Of a stretch of 64,000 nt of DNA, positions 36,702 to 48,349 are shown in pieces (position 1 is the first letter of the stretch; every line of letters starts with the position of its first letter). The position numbers and the translations under genes are program-made. The stretch lies in assembly GCA_019802505.1 (NCBI GenBank), contig JAFMOC010000019.1:3640501-3704500 (forward strand), read 5' to 3'. This DNA is from Corydoras sp. C115. Its lineage: Eukaryota > Chordata > Actinopteri > Siluriformes > Callichthyidae. The notes beneath the pieces were generated by a model. That model was not told where the DNA came from. It saw only the letters and a list, made by a program, of their open reading frames with translations, and ran no database searches.

Positions 36702-38895
36702 GTAAGAACCGACCGCGCTTTCAGGAGGTTTGTTGGTGAGCTGATGGCACTTTGTTTGGTGGATAAAAGCAGATGGAACAGAAGCGCGTTCAGGGAACTG
36801 AATCCAGAAACTTTAACGGCAGGAAAAAGTGCTTCGAGTCTGATAAAAACTCCAAACTACATTATAGTTTCAACTAAAGTTATGGCGACTTTTATTAAAT
36901 CAAAACTGTATTATTTCCTACCAATAAAATCCATATAGCAACTGTAGCTTTTAACAAGCTTTTGTCCAATTTTGACAACTTCTCTGCCATGAACGGACTG
37001 AGTTGTTATGACAGCAGCAGGAGCTTCGTGTTGTGATGTCCATCAGGTTCGTCTCAGTGTAAAGTATAAACATTTTCATATTTAATATACAGACAAATGG
37101 GAACGAACAAGACATATACAAGTCTGGACATATACAAGTTTTTTTTTGGCAATAACATGATGCATTGTGGAACTAAAAACTAAACCTCATTTTGTTTGCC
37201 ATGTATGTGTTAATGCAACGTTTAAAATACTATTTACACGATGAAAATAAAAATGCATATTAGATTTACTCTATTGCAGCACTGTGCACCTGTCTACTCA
37301 CCAAATTTTCTAGGTAATGCCTCTTGCAAAGTTTGCAGAAGTGACAAAGTATTAATTTAATGCATTCATGAATTTATTTGTGTTATTCTCAGACCTCAAG
37401 GTGCAGACAGACATATTTTGTTTTACATTTAAAGATCTGCAACTCCCTGTTTTTATTACATTCACAGTTAGCAGATTATTATCTGCAGTTGTGTCTTAAC
37501 CAATAAAAATGTCAGCGGTTTCTCAGTCTGTATTACTGCTTCTGTAGAAGAATTTTTCCTCACCTGCTGTTAACAACTGATTATCAGGCTACCATTCATG
37601 AGAAAAAAGTAAAGTTAAGCATTTTTTTTTTTTTAAATCTTAGTATGTTCAAGAATACCATATGTCCAAGTTGTTAAAAATAAAACATGGGTGATACTCT
37701 AACAACTCTAAAAGAGAAATATGACAAACCCAAACAAAACATATGACAAAACCCATGGCATTATGACTGAACAGGCAACCTCGGAATGACCTGCGAACTA
37801 ATGTCACCTTGAAATTTGTGAGAGTAACATAGGTAGACCCGATAAGCAGTTCAAGATGTTATGCACACACTTTGGGTGATTCTTCAGCCTCTCGTCTGCC
37901 TGTCAGTATGTGTGCATCCCAACCTCCCTCTGAAAACAGAACCCTCACAGCTGGGGGCCCGGCCCTTTCGGCTAATGCCTTCACCAGTAAACAGTGATAA
38001 AGAGATGGCAAGAGATGTGCGGAGGGAGGGAACTAAGAAGTGGGCTGGATATACTAGAGGCAATGCTTGCTCAGGTATTAAACTTTGCAGCCTCTCCTGG
38101 GACATCTTTGCGCTGCTTAATGGCATTTAAGGGTGTAAAGAGTGAGAGGATCCAACACTGTGGAGAACAATTGGTTTTAATGTATAAATCTGTACAAATG
38201 ATCTTCAGTGTGTAAAGACGATAACTTTTGTTTAGTTTAGTAATATAATACAGGCATTTCTACTAGCACCTTAACAGCTGAGGTTGTGCAGCCTTTGTTT
38301 GACTGACAGGTGATTACTAATCCAGGTTAGCAGTGTCTCTGATGCAGCCTTGTAGCACACATAAACAGTGGCTGATTGATGAGCAGTGACATGTCCACAG
38401 ACCTTGTGGCTGTGTTTAGGCTGATGTCTGTTGTCTGAACACTATCTTAGACCAAAAAAATAAAAGTCTAGACAAAACACATTTGCTTAAATATGCAGTA
38501 GTTGTGTTGGTATGTAAATTAAATTACAGTATGTAGTTTTGCATTAGGTTTCTTTAGTCTCACTGATGTTTATGGTTGTAAAAACCCGACTATCCAGCAT
38601 TTGGGATCGTTCTGTATAGGTTTTAATTCACGCTTTGTCATATTTAAATAAGTCATGTTGCTGAACATTGATCTAATATAATTAATAATCCTAAATGGCT
38701 GACCGATTCAGACTTCTTATTTACTGCAGCTCACAGCATTGCATTCTCTTTATTGTTTATCATCTCTCTTTGATTTTCACACAAAACTATTAATAATTAA
38801 TAAATATTATCCTACACATTTTGAATGTTTGTAAAAATGTTTATGCAAATATGTTTTACAGAATTTAAAGTGTGATATTTGCCCCATCATTTCAG
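36702..38895 (+). other. ets1: ets1 long-isoform intron 1
   Basis: 2.2 kb between donor GTAAGA and acceptor ATTTCAG. AT-rich; no repeats or exons recognised. The 37860-38130 part is less AT-rich and has open frames on both strands without family similarity. Confidence 0.65.
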
Positions 38896-38914
38896 GGCTG
38901 CAGTGCTGTTCATC

Positions 38915-38983
38915 ATGAGTTACTATATGGATCCGATTTCGTCCTACCAGCTCCATCACCCGGCTGACCATCTGGGTGCGATG
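38915..38983 (+). CDS. ets1: Ets1 long isoform, alpha exon (alternative N-terminus)
   Basis: 69 nt encoding 23 residues, MSYYMDPISSYQLHH then PADHLGAM. The exon begins at 38896 after the acceptor CATTTCAG and ends at a GTAAGA donor in phase 0. Human ETS1 isoform 1 and chicken p68 begin MSYFVDSAGSSPVPYS, so the MSY[YF].D..SS pattern and the length (about 25 residues) agree, while the rest is diverged. It lies on the same strand as ets1, upstream of the classical first exon, as in birds and mammals. The start has A at +4 and T at -3 (CATCATGA), a modest context. ETS1 is a DNA-binding transcription factor; this segment replaces the usual MKAAVD-type N-terminus. Confidence 0.8.
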
Positions 38984-39533
38984 GTAAGACACACACATCA
39001 TAAATTACCTCGCTTTGACCCGAGCTGCCTGTAGCGGGAGGCACACGTGTGGCAGCGTGTTAATGTACACCTCCGAGTTTATTTTATTATCCGGATGGAA
39101 TGGCAGCTGCTGGTTAGATTAAGAATAGTACAGAAAAATGTTTATTGATTTTTAAATTAGTGACATTTTACAGGTAAACTTCAGCCATATTCATTAATCA
39201 TAACCTCGTGAACTGGTGAGAGCAATTAGGATATTTGTGTAACAGTATATTCACTATGCACCATAATTCACATTGTCATGATACTAAATGCATTACACAT
39301 GTAGTTTTGGGGCAGCCTTAAAACATCAAACCATATTTGGAGCTCTGATGACCTCACATCCACTTCTACAAAGATTCATTCTTGAGTTCTGATCACTATA
39401 ACAAACATTTCACACTGAAGGTCTACGGAAGAGTTTCTTTAACTATAAATCTTATTATATCTCATGGATACAATGATGGTTTTTATAGTTCATACACATT
39501 GCTAAACTGCAATCAGAATTCAGAGGATTTAAA

Positions 39534-39600
39534 GGAAACAAGGTTTGAAGAAAATACAGAAGGAACAAGAATGGAAGGAAAGACAGAAGGAAGGAGTGAA
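39534..39600 (+). promoter_or_regulatory. GGAA-rich purine tract
   Basis: Five GGAA cores at 39534, 39562, 39573, 39577 and 39589 in a purine-rich strand. GGAA-repeat tracts are known low-affinity binding platforms for FLI1-class ETS proteins; this one is imperfect and its role is inferred. Confidence 0.25.
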
Positions 39601-40824
39601 GGCCAATCATGATCATGATGAATGGCCCCAAAAGTAAAAGATAGAAGAAGAGAAAAGGTAAAGATGAAATAAAGGAGAATAAGCCCCAGACCTGAAAACA
39701 GAAGAAAATCAGAATAAAAAGAAAAGGAATTGAAATTGGACTGCGTTTTTGGATAAAGCTTTGATTCTGCATCTCCGGGTCAGCAGGGTTAAAGCTGTTT
39801 ATGAGCTCATGATCACAGAGTCTATGTTTGCATGGAAAAATGTAAGAAAGGCTTAATGGGCTTATCACGGTTTGTGATAAAGATGCAGGCAGTACATTCC
39901 GCCATCAGTATTCAGAACCTTGACTCGAGGAGGCGCTGGACCTGGAGCAGGTCACATGCTAATCTGCGCCCGACTCGCCCTGTGAATACAGGGTGCAAAT
40001 CCTCGGTTAATGTGCTCAAACTTGCCGTGTGCCTTTTGAAATTGAGATGAGACTTTGGCATGGTCAGAGGCTACACTGTGGGTGCCCGCCATCGGCTTCA
40101 TGAATTTACATGCGGCGAAGAAGAAAAGGGATGCTTTGAGAGCTCCCGTTTGTCTTTAGAGGACAAATACAGGGTGAAAGAAATAGAGTATGGGTTGGCT
40201 CCCTTGTACGGCTCCTGAAATAACAAAGCCTATTCAAATGGTATACTTTCATTTAAGCTTAAAACGAGAGAAGACAAACACGCAATACACTGTTGTGTTT
40301 TAATTATGACAGACATATATTTACATAAAGTATGTGTACTGAGTTTTAGTTTTTAAGTCATTAACTAAGAAAACTTGTAAATCAGAAGCTAATCATATGC
40401 TGACATTTTTATCATTTATATTATCAAACATGATCACTGCCAGTAACAATAAGTAACAAAAAGTCACTTCTCATTTTCTATCTATTTTGGCAGTTATGGC
40501 AAAACTGATTGCATTTATTCCTTCATTTGTTTTAATGAGGTTTGCAGGACAAGGACAAGGTGCTGGAGCCAAACCAAATACTCACTGGACAAAAGGCTCA
40601 AGTTTATTTACTTATATAGCACTTATACAGCACTTTAAAATTCAAACAAGCTATGGATCATTTAAAGGTTTTGATTCATTCACATTGACATTCATATCTT
40701 TGAACTGTGGGAGGAAACTGAAACTTCCTTTAGGGAATTCACTGTCATGTCAAAAAGAGAACATGCAAACTACACAGCACAGACCCCTAAAGACTTAAAC
40801 CAAAACTAAGGCTGGAGATTATAT

Positions 40825-40852
40825 ACTACTATATATCCAGAGATATAGTAGT
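40825..40852. repeat. Short perfect inverted repeat
   Basis: ACTACTATAT and ATATAGTAGT arms (10 bp each) with an 8-nt loop. Could fold as a hairpin; no terminator or RNA role is evident. Confidence 0.7.
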
Positions 40853-42506
40853 TGTGGTAACTAATGATCCTGTGGCGCAGCGATGTGGTGCAAAAAGGAA
40901 CATTGTTATCCAAGGTGCTGTTAATAGTGACGTATAAAAGGAAAAATAAAAGTTATAAATTTAAAAAGGTTGAATTTGGGATGGCAAAATGGCACCCAAC
41001 TTCAGAAAGGAACCATCATCAAAAAGCATCTGCTAAAATATTTATAAATGAAATAAGAACTTTTAAGAAGGTTGAGGAATCAGTGAGTTACAGTGATTTA
41101 TGATTTGTAAAAATAGAGACTGTTACGAAGGGAGGCTGCATGGATGCCTCTCCAGCGGGTTGTCATGACCCTTTATTATTATATTGTGAGATATTAATTC
41201 TAATTAGTGCTTAACTTTGTGACATAATCCATATTTAACCCATGTATTAAAATAGGAATGGGAGCTCTATGTTGGCTATAAAGAAAGCAAGTAGCTTGAC
41301 ATGTTGCTCAGATTGCTGACAATTTTTAAACATGTTGACTCCCCTTTCGCCTGATCAGATCAACCGCACTCTCTGCTCCTCACTTATCAACATCCTGTCG
41401 CCAGGCTGTAGAGATGGAGGAGAGACAGCAATGCCCTTTCTGACTCTGGCAAGCCACCCTATATCCAATAAATCCTCTCAGCCTTCTATTGCAATCCTCC
41501 CATGTTCTTATTTGGTTCAGCAAAGTCTCCCTCAGAACATTTATCTTCACTTTGCCTGACTTCAGCGTCTCAGACTCGTACTGCTGTCAATCCCGCCATA
41601 AGCATGGCTTCATAAAGCTACCGCCAGAACTGATAACACTTCAACAGCACTGCCTTATCAGATAGACAGTCGTTCAGGCAGTCTACGCCTCACTCCAGCT
41701 TAGTTATCATGACTCGAGCTCAGTTAACGCAACTCCTTGCTTTGAGATGACGTACAACACGAGAGAGGACAGGGAAACCTCGGTAGCAAACTGAATGTGA
41801 AAGAAGACGAGATGAATGTGAAAAGACTTTTACAGTCTTTCATTCTCTTTGGATACTGAGTTTTATTTCAACCACATTTGGATGGAGGCAGCATTAGAAA
41901 AAAAAGTCCACGCAGAGCAGACAGATTTACATCTGGGCCGAGCTTATGGAGACACAGCAGCAGGAGTGCTCTAATTTATACATGCTGCAGACACTTTAAG
42001 CAGAAAGCTCTCAGTAAACAGGAGGCATCATAAAGAACCTGAAGCATTTGTTTGCCACAAGTGACCACTAGTTGTGTTTGCTAAGTTACAGCTTCCTTCT
42101 GTTTAAGACTACATGGTTTCCACACTGAGACCATGTTGGTTCTTGTTCTTGATTCAATTGAAATTCAAAGTAAAGCAACAGGGATGAAATATAAATCATT
42201 GATTTGCAAATTAAAAGCATGGAGTAGGTAGATTTTTAAAGCATTGTATGTTAAGACATAGGTGAAACATGCCAAGACTGGATTTATCAGACACAAAACA
42301 GGATTTATTTACAAATCATACCACCGGCATCCCATTCCTGGTGCCACTGGAACTATCTCTACACTGCAGCTCACCTCACTTTAAATACATGCACACAGAC
42401 CATCAGCAGAACCTTCTACAGGTGCTCCAATTACACTCCCCATGTTCTTGGTTCCGCCTCCTCTCCCAAGCAACATCCTTTCATCCACAATGCTGCCACA
42501 AGATAC

Positions 42507-42708
42507 TATGTGGACAAAAAGGAACAGCTTTTTAAAGTCTTTTAGTCAAACAGTATGGGGAGTCTAGAGTTGTTTAAGTGAATTTTAGCAGATGTAAGTG
42601 ACAGCTGACAGCCCCTCATTACAACTGATGACATGATCTAATATTCAGAGTCCTGAGACTCCATCCAAAACAATCTAAGCTGCTTGTTAAACTGAGGGTG
42701 TCCACATA
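42507..42708 (+). mobile_element. Short MITE-like element with 10-bp terminal inverted repeats
   Basis: Starts TATGTGGACAAAAAGG and ends GGTGTCCACATATTTGG, so TATGTGGACA and TGTCCACATA are exact inverse complements about 200 bp apart. The TATGTGGACAAAA/TGTCCACATA ends recur in a very common non-autonomous teleost DNA transposon family. Non-coding. The left-flanking 42250-42500 may be older sequence of the same family. Confidence 0.6.
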
Positions 42709-43255
42709 TTTGGTTACATTAAAGTTTGTTTATGTTGTGATATACCGAGTATGTTTGCATAGGATTTGGCTTTTTATTTTTTAATCTTGCAGATCTAGTT
42801 TTATGCAGTGGGAATTTCCCAGCAGCCCGCATCTTCGATCTCCTGTCTTCTATCAATCTCTACTATCTCTGCTGAATTTCTCCATAACCAGTGGAGTCAG
42901 CAGAGAGCCGTGCTCATCTGCTCGCTCTCTCGCTCTCTTTCTCTTCTGTGTTACTCTCTTTGACTTCCCCTTTTTCTGGACTGACGTCAGAACCCTGTTG
43001 AGATCAAAGAAGATGCAGCGCAAATGCGCAAGTTCAACAAAAATCGATGCTTTTTAAGACCACGTAGGGGATTTCAGAAGTAAAACAGGGTTTTTACTTG
43101 TGGCTGGTGCTACATATTTGTGAATGAATTCCCCAAAGATGCTGAATCCTTTACGAACACTGCAAATATTTACATTGCAGATGCACATTTGGACTTTTTG
43201 ATTATTTATCAGTTTGTGAATTTCACAGATTTCTTGTTTTTCTGTTCTCTTACAG

Positions 43256-43406
43256 AGACAGACAGGTGGAGTTGTGGTGTCTATGGTAACACCAACTCAT
43301 CTCCCTGGACCATGTACCCCCCAACACGCACCCCTGGTTAGAAGTTCTTTCATCCACAACATCACTTTGCAAGAGGTGCCAAATGGACCTGAGTTTAACG
43401 CCAATG
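43256..43406 (+). CDS. ets1: Ets1 long isoform, beta exon
   Basis: 151 nt that continue the alpha exon frame without a stop: RQTGGVVVSMVTPTHLPG..., ending HNITLQEVPNGPEFNAN plus one G. The acceptor is TTCTCTTACAG and the donor GTAAGA. The ending corresponds to human/chicken long ETS1 EMATQEVPTGLEHCVS and to the LQEVPTG motif of the ETS2 N-terminus. The exon leaves in phase 1 with a G, exactly like the classical exon at 55154-55214, so both splice in frame to the same downstream exon. Apart from LQEVPxG the sequence is diverged. A different frame gives a longer open reading through the intron, but it ends in TAG at 43339-43341 and does not use the splice sites. Confidence 0.8.
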
Positions 43407-44001
43407 GTAAGACGGTATGATTGGGTAGAATGATGGATGAATCAAGTGTGTAACTTATACAGAGGGTTATCTGAGTAACCCATTTGTCCTTTCTCTGTTG
43501 TCATTCCTCTTCAACAATAGACTCTTAATACATTTTTAAGTCTAAAGAAAGATAAAAATAAAAAAACTTCCAGATGGTTTCCTCTTCGAATGGCCAGTGT
43601 GAACGATACGTGGCGATGCATCATTATGTAGCACTGATGCCACGGGATTGGTTGATTAATAATTGCATAAATAAAATGTAGTGTTCAGAAAAGTACTTAG
43701 TAAAATTATGTTCATAAAAAGACACCTTATCTTTGCTAGAAATTAGAAAATTAGTAATAATTTGGTTTTTACTCAAAACATATACTAGATGTATTTAAAA
43801 GAAATCTGTATGTTTACAGTATATTTATCTAAATGACATGACGACAGACAGTGAAAAACATTTACAGGTGACAGGATGCCTTAGCAACCGAGCGAGGGTG
43901 TAAACTGTGACCCAAAACAAAGTGAAGAAAGTGTGTGGTTGTTGGTTAAAAAAGCATCGGTGACACATTACGTTGAATACTGAACACTTTAACCTTAGAA
44001 G

Positions 44002-44003
<2 letters not shown>

Positions 44004-44041
<38 letters not shown>
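44004..44041. repeat. (GT)n microsatellite
   Basis: About 19 GT units. Confidence 0.97.
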
Positions 44042-44043
<2 letters not shown>

Positions 44044-44625
44044 AGACTAAGTGTATGGCTTTTAGCAGTAAACATATTAAAGAATTCAGTATGCAAACCT
44101 GTTAATAGGTCTCTCCTTTCACAGAAAGACAGGCCTTGGTTTTCCTGGGCAGGTCCATTTTTTTGGAGTTTGCATGTTTTCCCAGTTTTTATCAAGTTTT
44201 CTCTCACAGTCCCAAAAAACATGCTACTAAACTGGTGATAAGTTTTTAATCCAGGTGAAAATGAGTGTGTGAATGTGTTTGTGTGTCTCTGCTATGCAGC
44301 GGAGTTTTTTTTTTTTTTTTAGTTCCTTTCATTCTTCTGTTTTTCAAAAATGTCTTAAAGTTATTGAATCTTTTGTTATTGTTTTTTTTTTTTTAAGGTG
44401 TTTAATATTTAATGTGCAAGAAACTCATCTTACAGGGTCATGTGAACTGCTGCATAGCTGATATTCATGTTCACTATGAGCTCATTCATGTCATTTTGAA
44501 GAATAGAGCAGTAGATTGTTCATAGCAAACAGAGGCTGTTGTGTGGGTGTATGAAACAAGTGGGCGTGCAAAACAGTAAAAACTAAAAAAAAATCATGGA
44601 CATGTAGTCACTTTACACGATTAGA

Positions 44626-44658
44626 AACACACACGCACGCACGCATGCACAAACGCAT

Positions 44659-44696
<38 letters not shown>

Positions 44697-44827
44697 ACAC
44701 ACACCATCTCTTGAATTAGAGTCATGAACGCATCTGGAAAAGGCATCACTCTGGGGTCAATGTCCATGTCGTCCCCCAGAGAACAGTGCTCTTTCTGACA
44801 TATTTGTGTGTGTGTGTGTGTGTGTGT
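44626..44827. repeat. (CA)n and facing (TG)n microsatellites
   Basis: A CA/CG-rich run at 44626-44703 (with ACGCACGCATGC interruptions) and a (TG)n run at 44806-44827 about 100 bp later, in inverted orientation to each other. Confidence 0.93.
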
Positions 44828-45190
44828 ATGAGAGGGTGTGTGTTTCCAAAAGTGTGCAGTGAGACTGGGGGTTACCACATACTCATTTTTTTTTAGTTCA
44901 GTCTGTCACTTTTTAAAATGGGAACATTCCTTCCAGTGCATTGCCTCTCTTTGACATCACCCTCCTCGCTTTTCACATTGATATATGGCAGAGACAGTGA
45001 CACATGCCATGTTACTAAGTGAGTGTCTGTGTGTGTGCTGGGGGTTGTGTTTCGGGCACTAGTCCTCCTCCATCACCTCCCGGGCGGGATGCAAGGGCAC
45101 AGGGGTACAACATCAGCCGTCCTTTTCCCAAGCCTCTGGCCCCTGAGGGACCAGGAGGGGGATGATGGGATTTGCTGAAGTTTGTTGCTG

Positions 45191-45192
<2 letters not shown>

Positions 45193-45239
<47 letters not shown>
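45193..45239. repeat. (CA)n microsatellite
   Basis: About 23 uninterrupted CA units. Confidence 0.97.
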
Positions 45240-45244
<5 letters not shown>

Positions 45245-46359
45245 TTCAACACTGACAGAACAGCGTGGACACAAATAATATAGCATGGAAAAACCTTCAT
45301 CCCGAATGCGTGAGAGTTCTGTTTTTTCTGAAAAGTTCAACGCGATGAGATTTCTGCTCTCACTGCACATGGAGTCAGGATTTTCCTATGAATCTGATTC
45401 TGATCTTAGCAGATTAAATATCTCCTCTTTTTTAAATAGACCTCCAAAATAGACCTTAGATAATTCAATTTATATTGCAGTGAAGTGCAAGTGAAGGTTT
45501 GGAAAAGTGCTGCAGTGTAGATTGTAATTAATGTATTTTTTTTCTGATATTTAAATCAATGAGAGGAAAATGTGAGAAAACACCTTAAACAGGTCTGACA
45601 CACAAACACACAAATGTGAAACGAGGGGCAAATTAGTTTCTGCAAAATAACTAGTGATGTGTTTTTTTAGACTGTCTAAAAAAATCTAGAAGTCTGACAT
45701 GAGGAGAATATGCAAACTCCAAACTGACCGAGTATGGATTATGGTAATTTATCTCAAAATAAATCTTTTTTTTTTTTTTTTGCAAAATTGCAAAATGCTG
45801 TGCTACCCCGTAACAGATATGTCTCTATGTATACAGTACACTATATTCAGTCATTTCCATTGCCTTTCAGTACTTTTATTTTCTGGTCTTTAATCTATAG
45901 ACACCTTTGTTGGTTAAATCTGTAAATAAATCTGCAAACGAGACGCAGCTTATTAAAGCCAGAATTATTAAATGAATGGATTTAAATGTTGATGTAAAAC
46001 AAGTAACCTCAAAACAGGTTCACGTGCTTTCAGCCAGACCACCAAAACCAGAAACCGTTGGCTCTGCAGGAGCTGTTAGTCAAACTGAAACAGCATGACC
46101 TCTGTTGTCACAAAGCAACAACGGCAGGGACCAGCAGCACATGCAGCCTCCCGCCTGACACGACGCAGACTTAAACTGTAACTCATTTGGTAATGACTCA
46201 GGTTAATAAAAGTTAAAGAATTTAATTTGGAACGCTTATAAATTATTTTCTAAACTATAGATATTGGCTGCAGGTAAAACTTTAGAGTTTATCTAGTGTA
46301 GTTAGATTATTATTTACAAGTCACTTACAGTTCTTTTTAACTAGAAGTTAAGCATATAT

Positions 46360-46536
46360 ATGGCTTAGTGATTTAGCACGTTCTCCTCTCAGCACTAGGG
46401 ATTCCCGGTTCGAATCCCCATCTGGGTGGAGTTTCCATGTTCTCCCCGTGTCCGCCAGGGTTTCCTCCGGGTTCTCCGGTTTCCTCCAACAGTCCAAAAA
46501 CATGGATCAAGTCAATTGAGTTCTACAAATTGCCAA

Positions 46537-46578
<42 letters not shown>

Positions 46579-46600
46579 ATGCGTCTGCCCAGCGCACGTG
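46360..46600 (+). mobile_element. 5' part of tRNA-headed SINE with internal microsatellite
   Basis: A-box TGGCTTAGTGA (46361-46371) and perfect B-box GGTTCGAATCC (46407-46417). The body is almost identical to the 54.1 kb copy through AACATGGATCAAGTCAATTG, after which the element's ATATAGTGTGTG motif has grown into (TA)n(TG)n (46539-46580). Only a CTGCCCAGCGC remnant of the 3' half remains. Confidence 0.85.
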
Positions 46601-47514
46601 TGTAGTATTTTTTTTAGATAAAAAATACTACACGTTTTGCTAGAACCAGTAAAAAATAAATACGGACAAATAAAAGAAAAAAGTAAACTGAACAGTATAC
46701 TTTGTGCATATTCTCGCAGAACAGTGCAGTTGGGGTTTTATTAATCCGGGCTACATATCTGTGTGAAACAAGAGCAGGCTAAATATTTTTCCACTTGCAA
46801 GTAGTATGTAATTAGAGAAGGTGCACTGACCCTGGTTGGCTATAATTTTAATGGAAACACAGTCGGTCTGTACCTTTGGCTTTCAGGTGTGGCCAACAGC
46901 GCAGGCCGTTGGTGTGCATGAGTGCATGCTGGGATCTGATGGCTGCCCGCTGTTGCTGCAGGTGCAGGCAGTTAAACCAGATCGCGGCCTGTAAACTGCT
47001 CAGCAGTGACATGTGTAAGGTATATGGGACATTCATAACGCTCTGCTTTCTGCGCGCTGTTGCATAACTGCAGATCATCTCCCACAAGTAGTTCACTTCT
47101 GAGTTTGTACGCATGATGTGTGAGGTTTAAGTTTGAACATGTGCTGGCTTTGTGTGAGTTCTCTCAGTCTACGCCAGATGCAAAGGATATGTATATCCAG
47201 ACGCGCTTAACTTGACGTCTACTGTCACACATATTACTTCCTGATATGTTCCACGCCAGGGTCATGTTTACATCGAGCCTCCCGTCCTCATATAGTTCCT
47301 CATAAATGTTTAACACACAAAAGGCTAAAGATTCACTCAGGTTCATGTGCCATTACAAGTGCCAGCATCATTCACATATAGTATATGAGACCTTTTTTTT
47401 AGGCAACCCAGTAACTAACCAGTTTATACAGTGTAATATATACAGTAATATACACTTCCTAAATTCCATTTTTTGGATGTTTCAGGTTTTCATGCCTTTA
47501 TGTGCCATGTGGTA

Positions 47515-47660
47515 GAGCCATGCTAGAACATATCAGGACCTTCCCTAAACTGTTTTCACAAAGAAGCATACAATTGTCCTAAACGCATGGCTTAGTGCTT
47601 TATACTTAATATTAATAGTGGTAGAAGAGTAGCAGGTAAATATTTATTCATTATAAAACT
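47515..47660 (+). mobile_element. Remnant of DNA-transposon-like repeat
   Basis: Contains ACCTTCCCTAAACTGTTTTC, ACAAAGAAGCATACAATTGT and CCTAAACGCATGGC-like blocks that correspond to the central part of the same dispersed family as the 51.4 kb copy. Confidence 0.5.
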
Positions 47661-47689
47661 TCAACACTTTCAGATTTGATTATGAATGG

Positions 47690-48010
47690 AAGGTAATGCG
47701 GTCTCTTCTAAGGTAATTAGCCGGCGTAATTAAATTAGTGAATTCTACATTGTGTTTCTGAATAAGAGTGCTATTCAGAGTGTTGTAATCATAAACACCT
47801 TCACACATTTTCCCATTAAAATGACACCTGTAGGCCGAGCTTCGGCGTCGGCGGCGCAGTGTGAAATCATCAACTCTGCTGCACACACTGCAGCAAGCGT
47901 ATACGTTTGGAAGCGGAAACACCCGCTTGGCTCGAGCTAACAGCTGTGTTATGGCACTCCAGGCCCGGTCGCCTCGGCTTTATGAGAAGTGATTTGACAG
48001 CTGGACGGTA
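47690..48010. promoter_or_regulatory. Candidate conserved element with homeodomain-type sites
   Basis: TAATTAG (47714-47720) and TAATTAAATTAG (47727-47738), then a CpG-bearing stretch (GCTTCGGCGTCGGCGGCG) inside an otherwise AT-rich intron, with no repeat. It looks like an enhancer or cryptic promoter; no splice donor of good quality was spotted. Confidence 0.25.
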
Positions 48011-48300
48011 ATGGGGAGAAAAATTGCTCGGCGGAGGGCAGATACGCAGGAGAGGGTTGTTGTGTGTGTGTGTGTGCATGCACTTGTGTATTTCTGTAAG
48101 TGCATGCATGGATGCGAGTGTTTGAAGGAGTGGGGCAAACGTTTCTCTGATGAAGGGAACGTACTCCAGAGTAATAGCCTATGTTTCTTTTTTTTTTACT
48201 TAAAGTAAACAGGCGGCCGGCGGAGGTCTGGGGGTTGTGGGAAAGGAGGAAACAGTAATTTTAATCAGCCATGTGCAGACTTCCCCCAACTGTAAACCCG

Positions 48301-48303
<3 letters not shown>

Positions 48304-48345
<42 letters not shown>
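48304..48345. repeat. (GA)n microsatellite
   Basis: About 20 GA units. Confidence 0.97.

Positions 48346-48349
<4 letters not shown>

Larger units (their letters stand above)
38984..43255 (+). other. ets1: ets1 long-isoform intron 2
   Basis: 4.3 kb. It contains a GGAA-rich purine tract (39534-39600), a non-repetitive block at about 39850-40180, a degenerate minus-strand SINE-like remnant (about 40545-40790, with GAACTGTGGGAGGAAACTG and GAGAACATGCAAACT landmarks), a 10-bp hairpin (40825-40852), and a small inverted-terminal-repeat element at 42507-42708. No other exon recognised. Confidence 0.7.

Noticed and set aside
36493..36705. Possible N-terminal coding extension of Ets1 from the distal exon
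   Set aside because: The frame is open into the alpha exon but contains no ATG and is preceded immediately by TGA, so AUG-initiated coding cannot begin there.
43120..43341. Open frame overlapping the beta exon in a different frame
   Set aside because: It starts in intron sequence, ends in TAG inside the exon and is incompatible with the phase-0 junction from the alpha exon; the spliced frame gives the ETS1-like LQEVPNG ending.
46360..46420. tRNA gene, from the A-box and B-box matches here and at 27.2, 25.8 and 54.1 kb
   Set aside because: No cloverleaf with acceptor stem is present, and each is attached to a SINE body and (GAAT)n or LINE-like tail.
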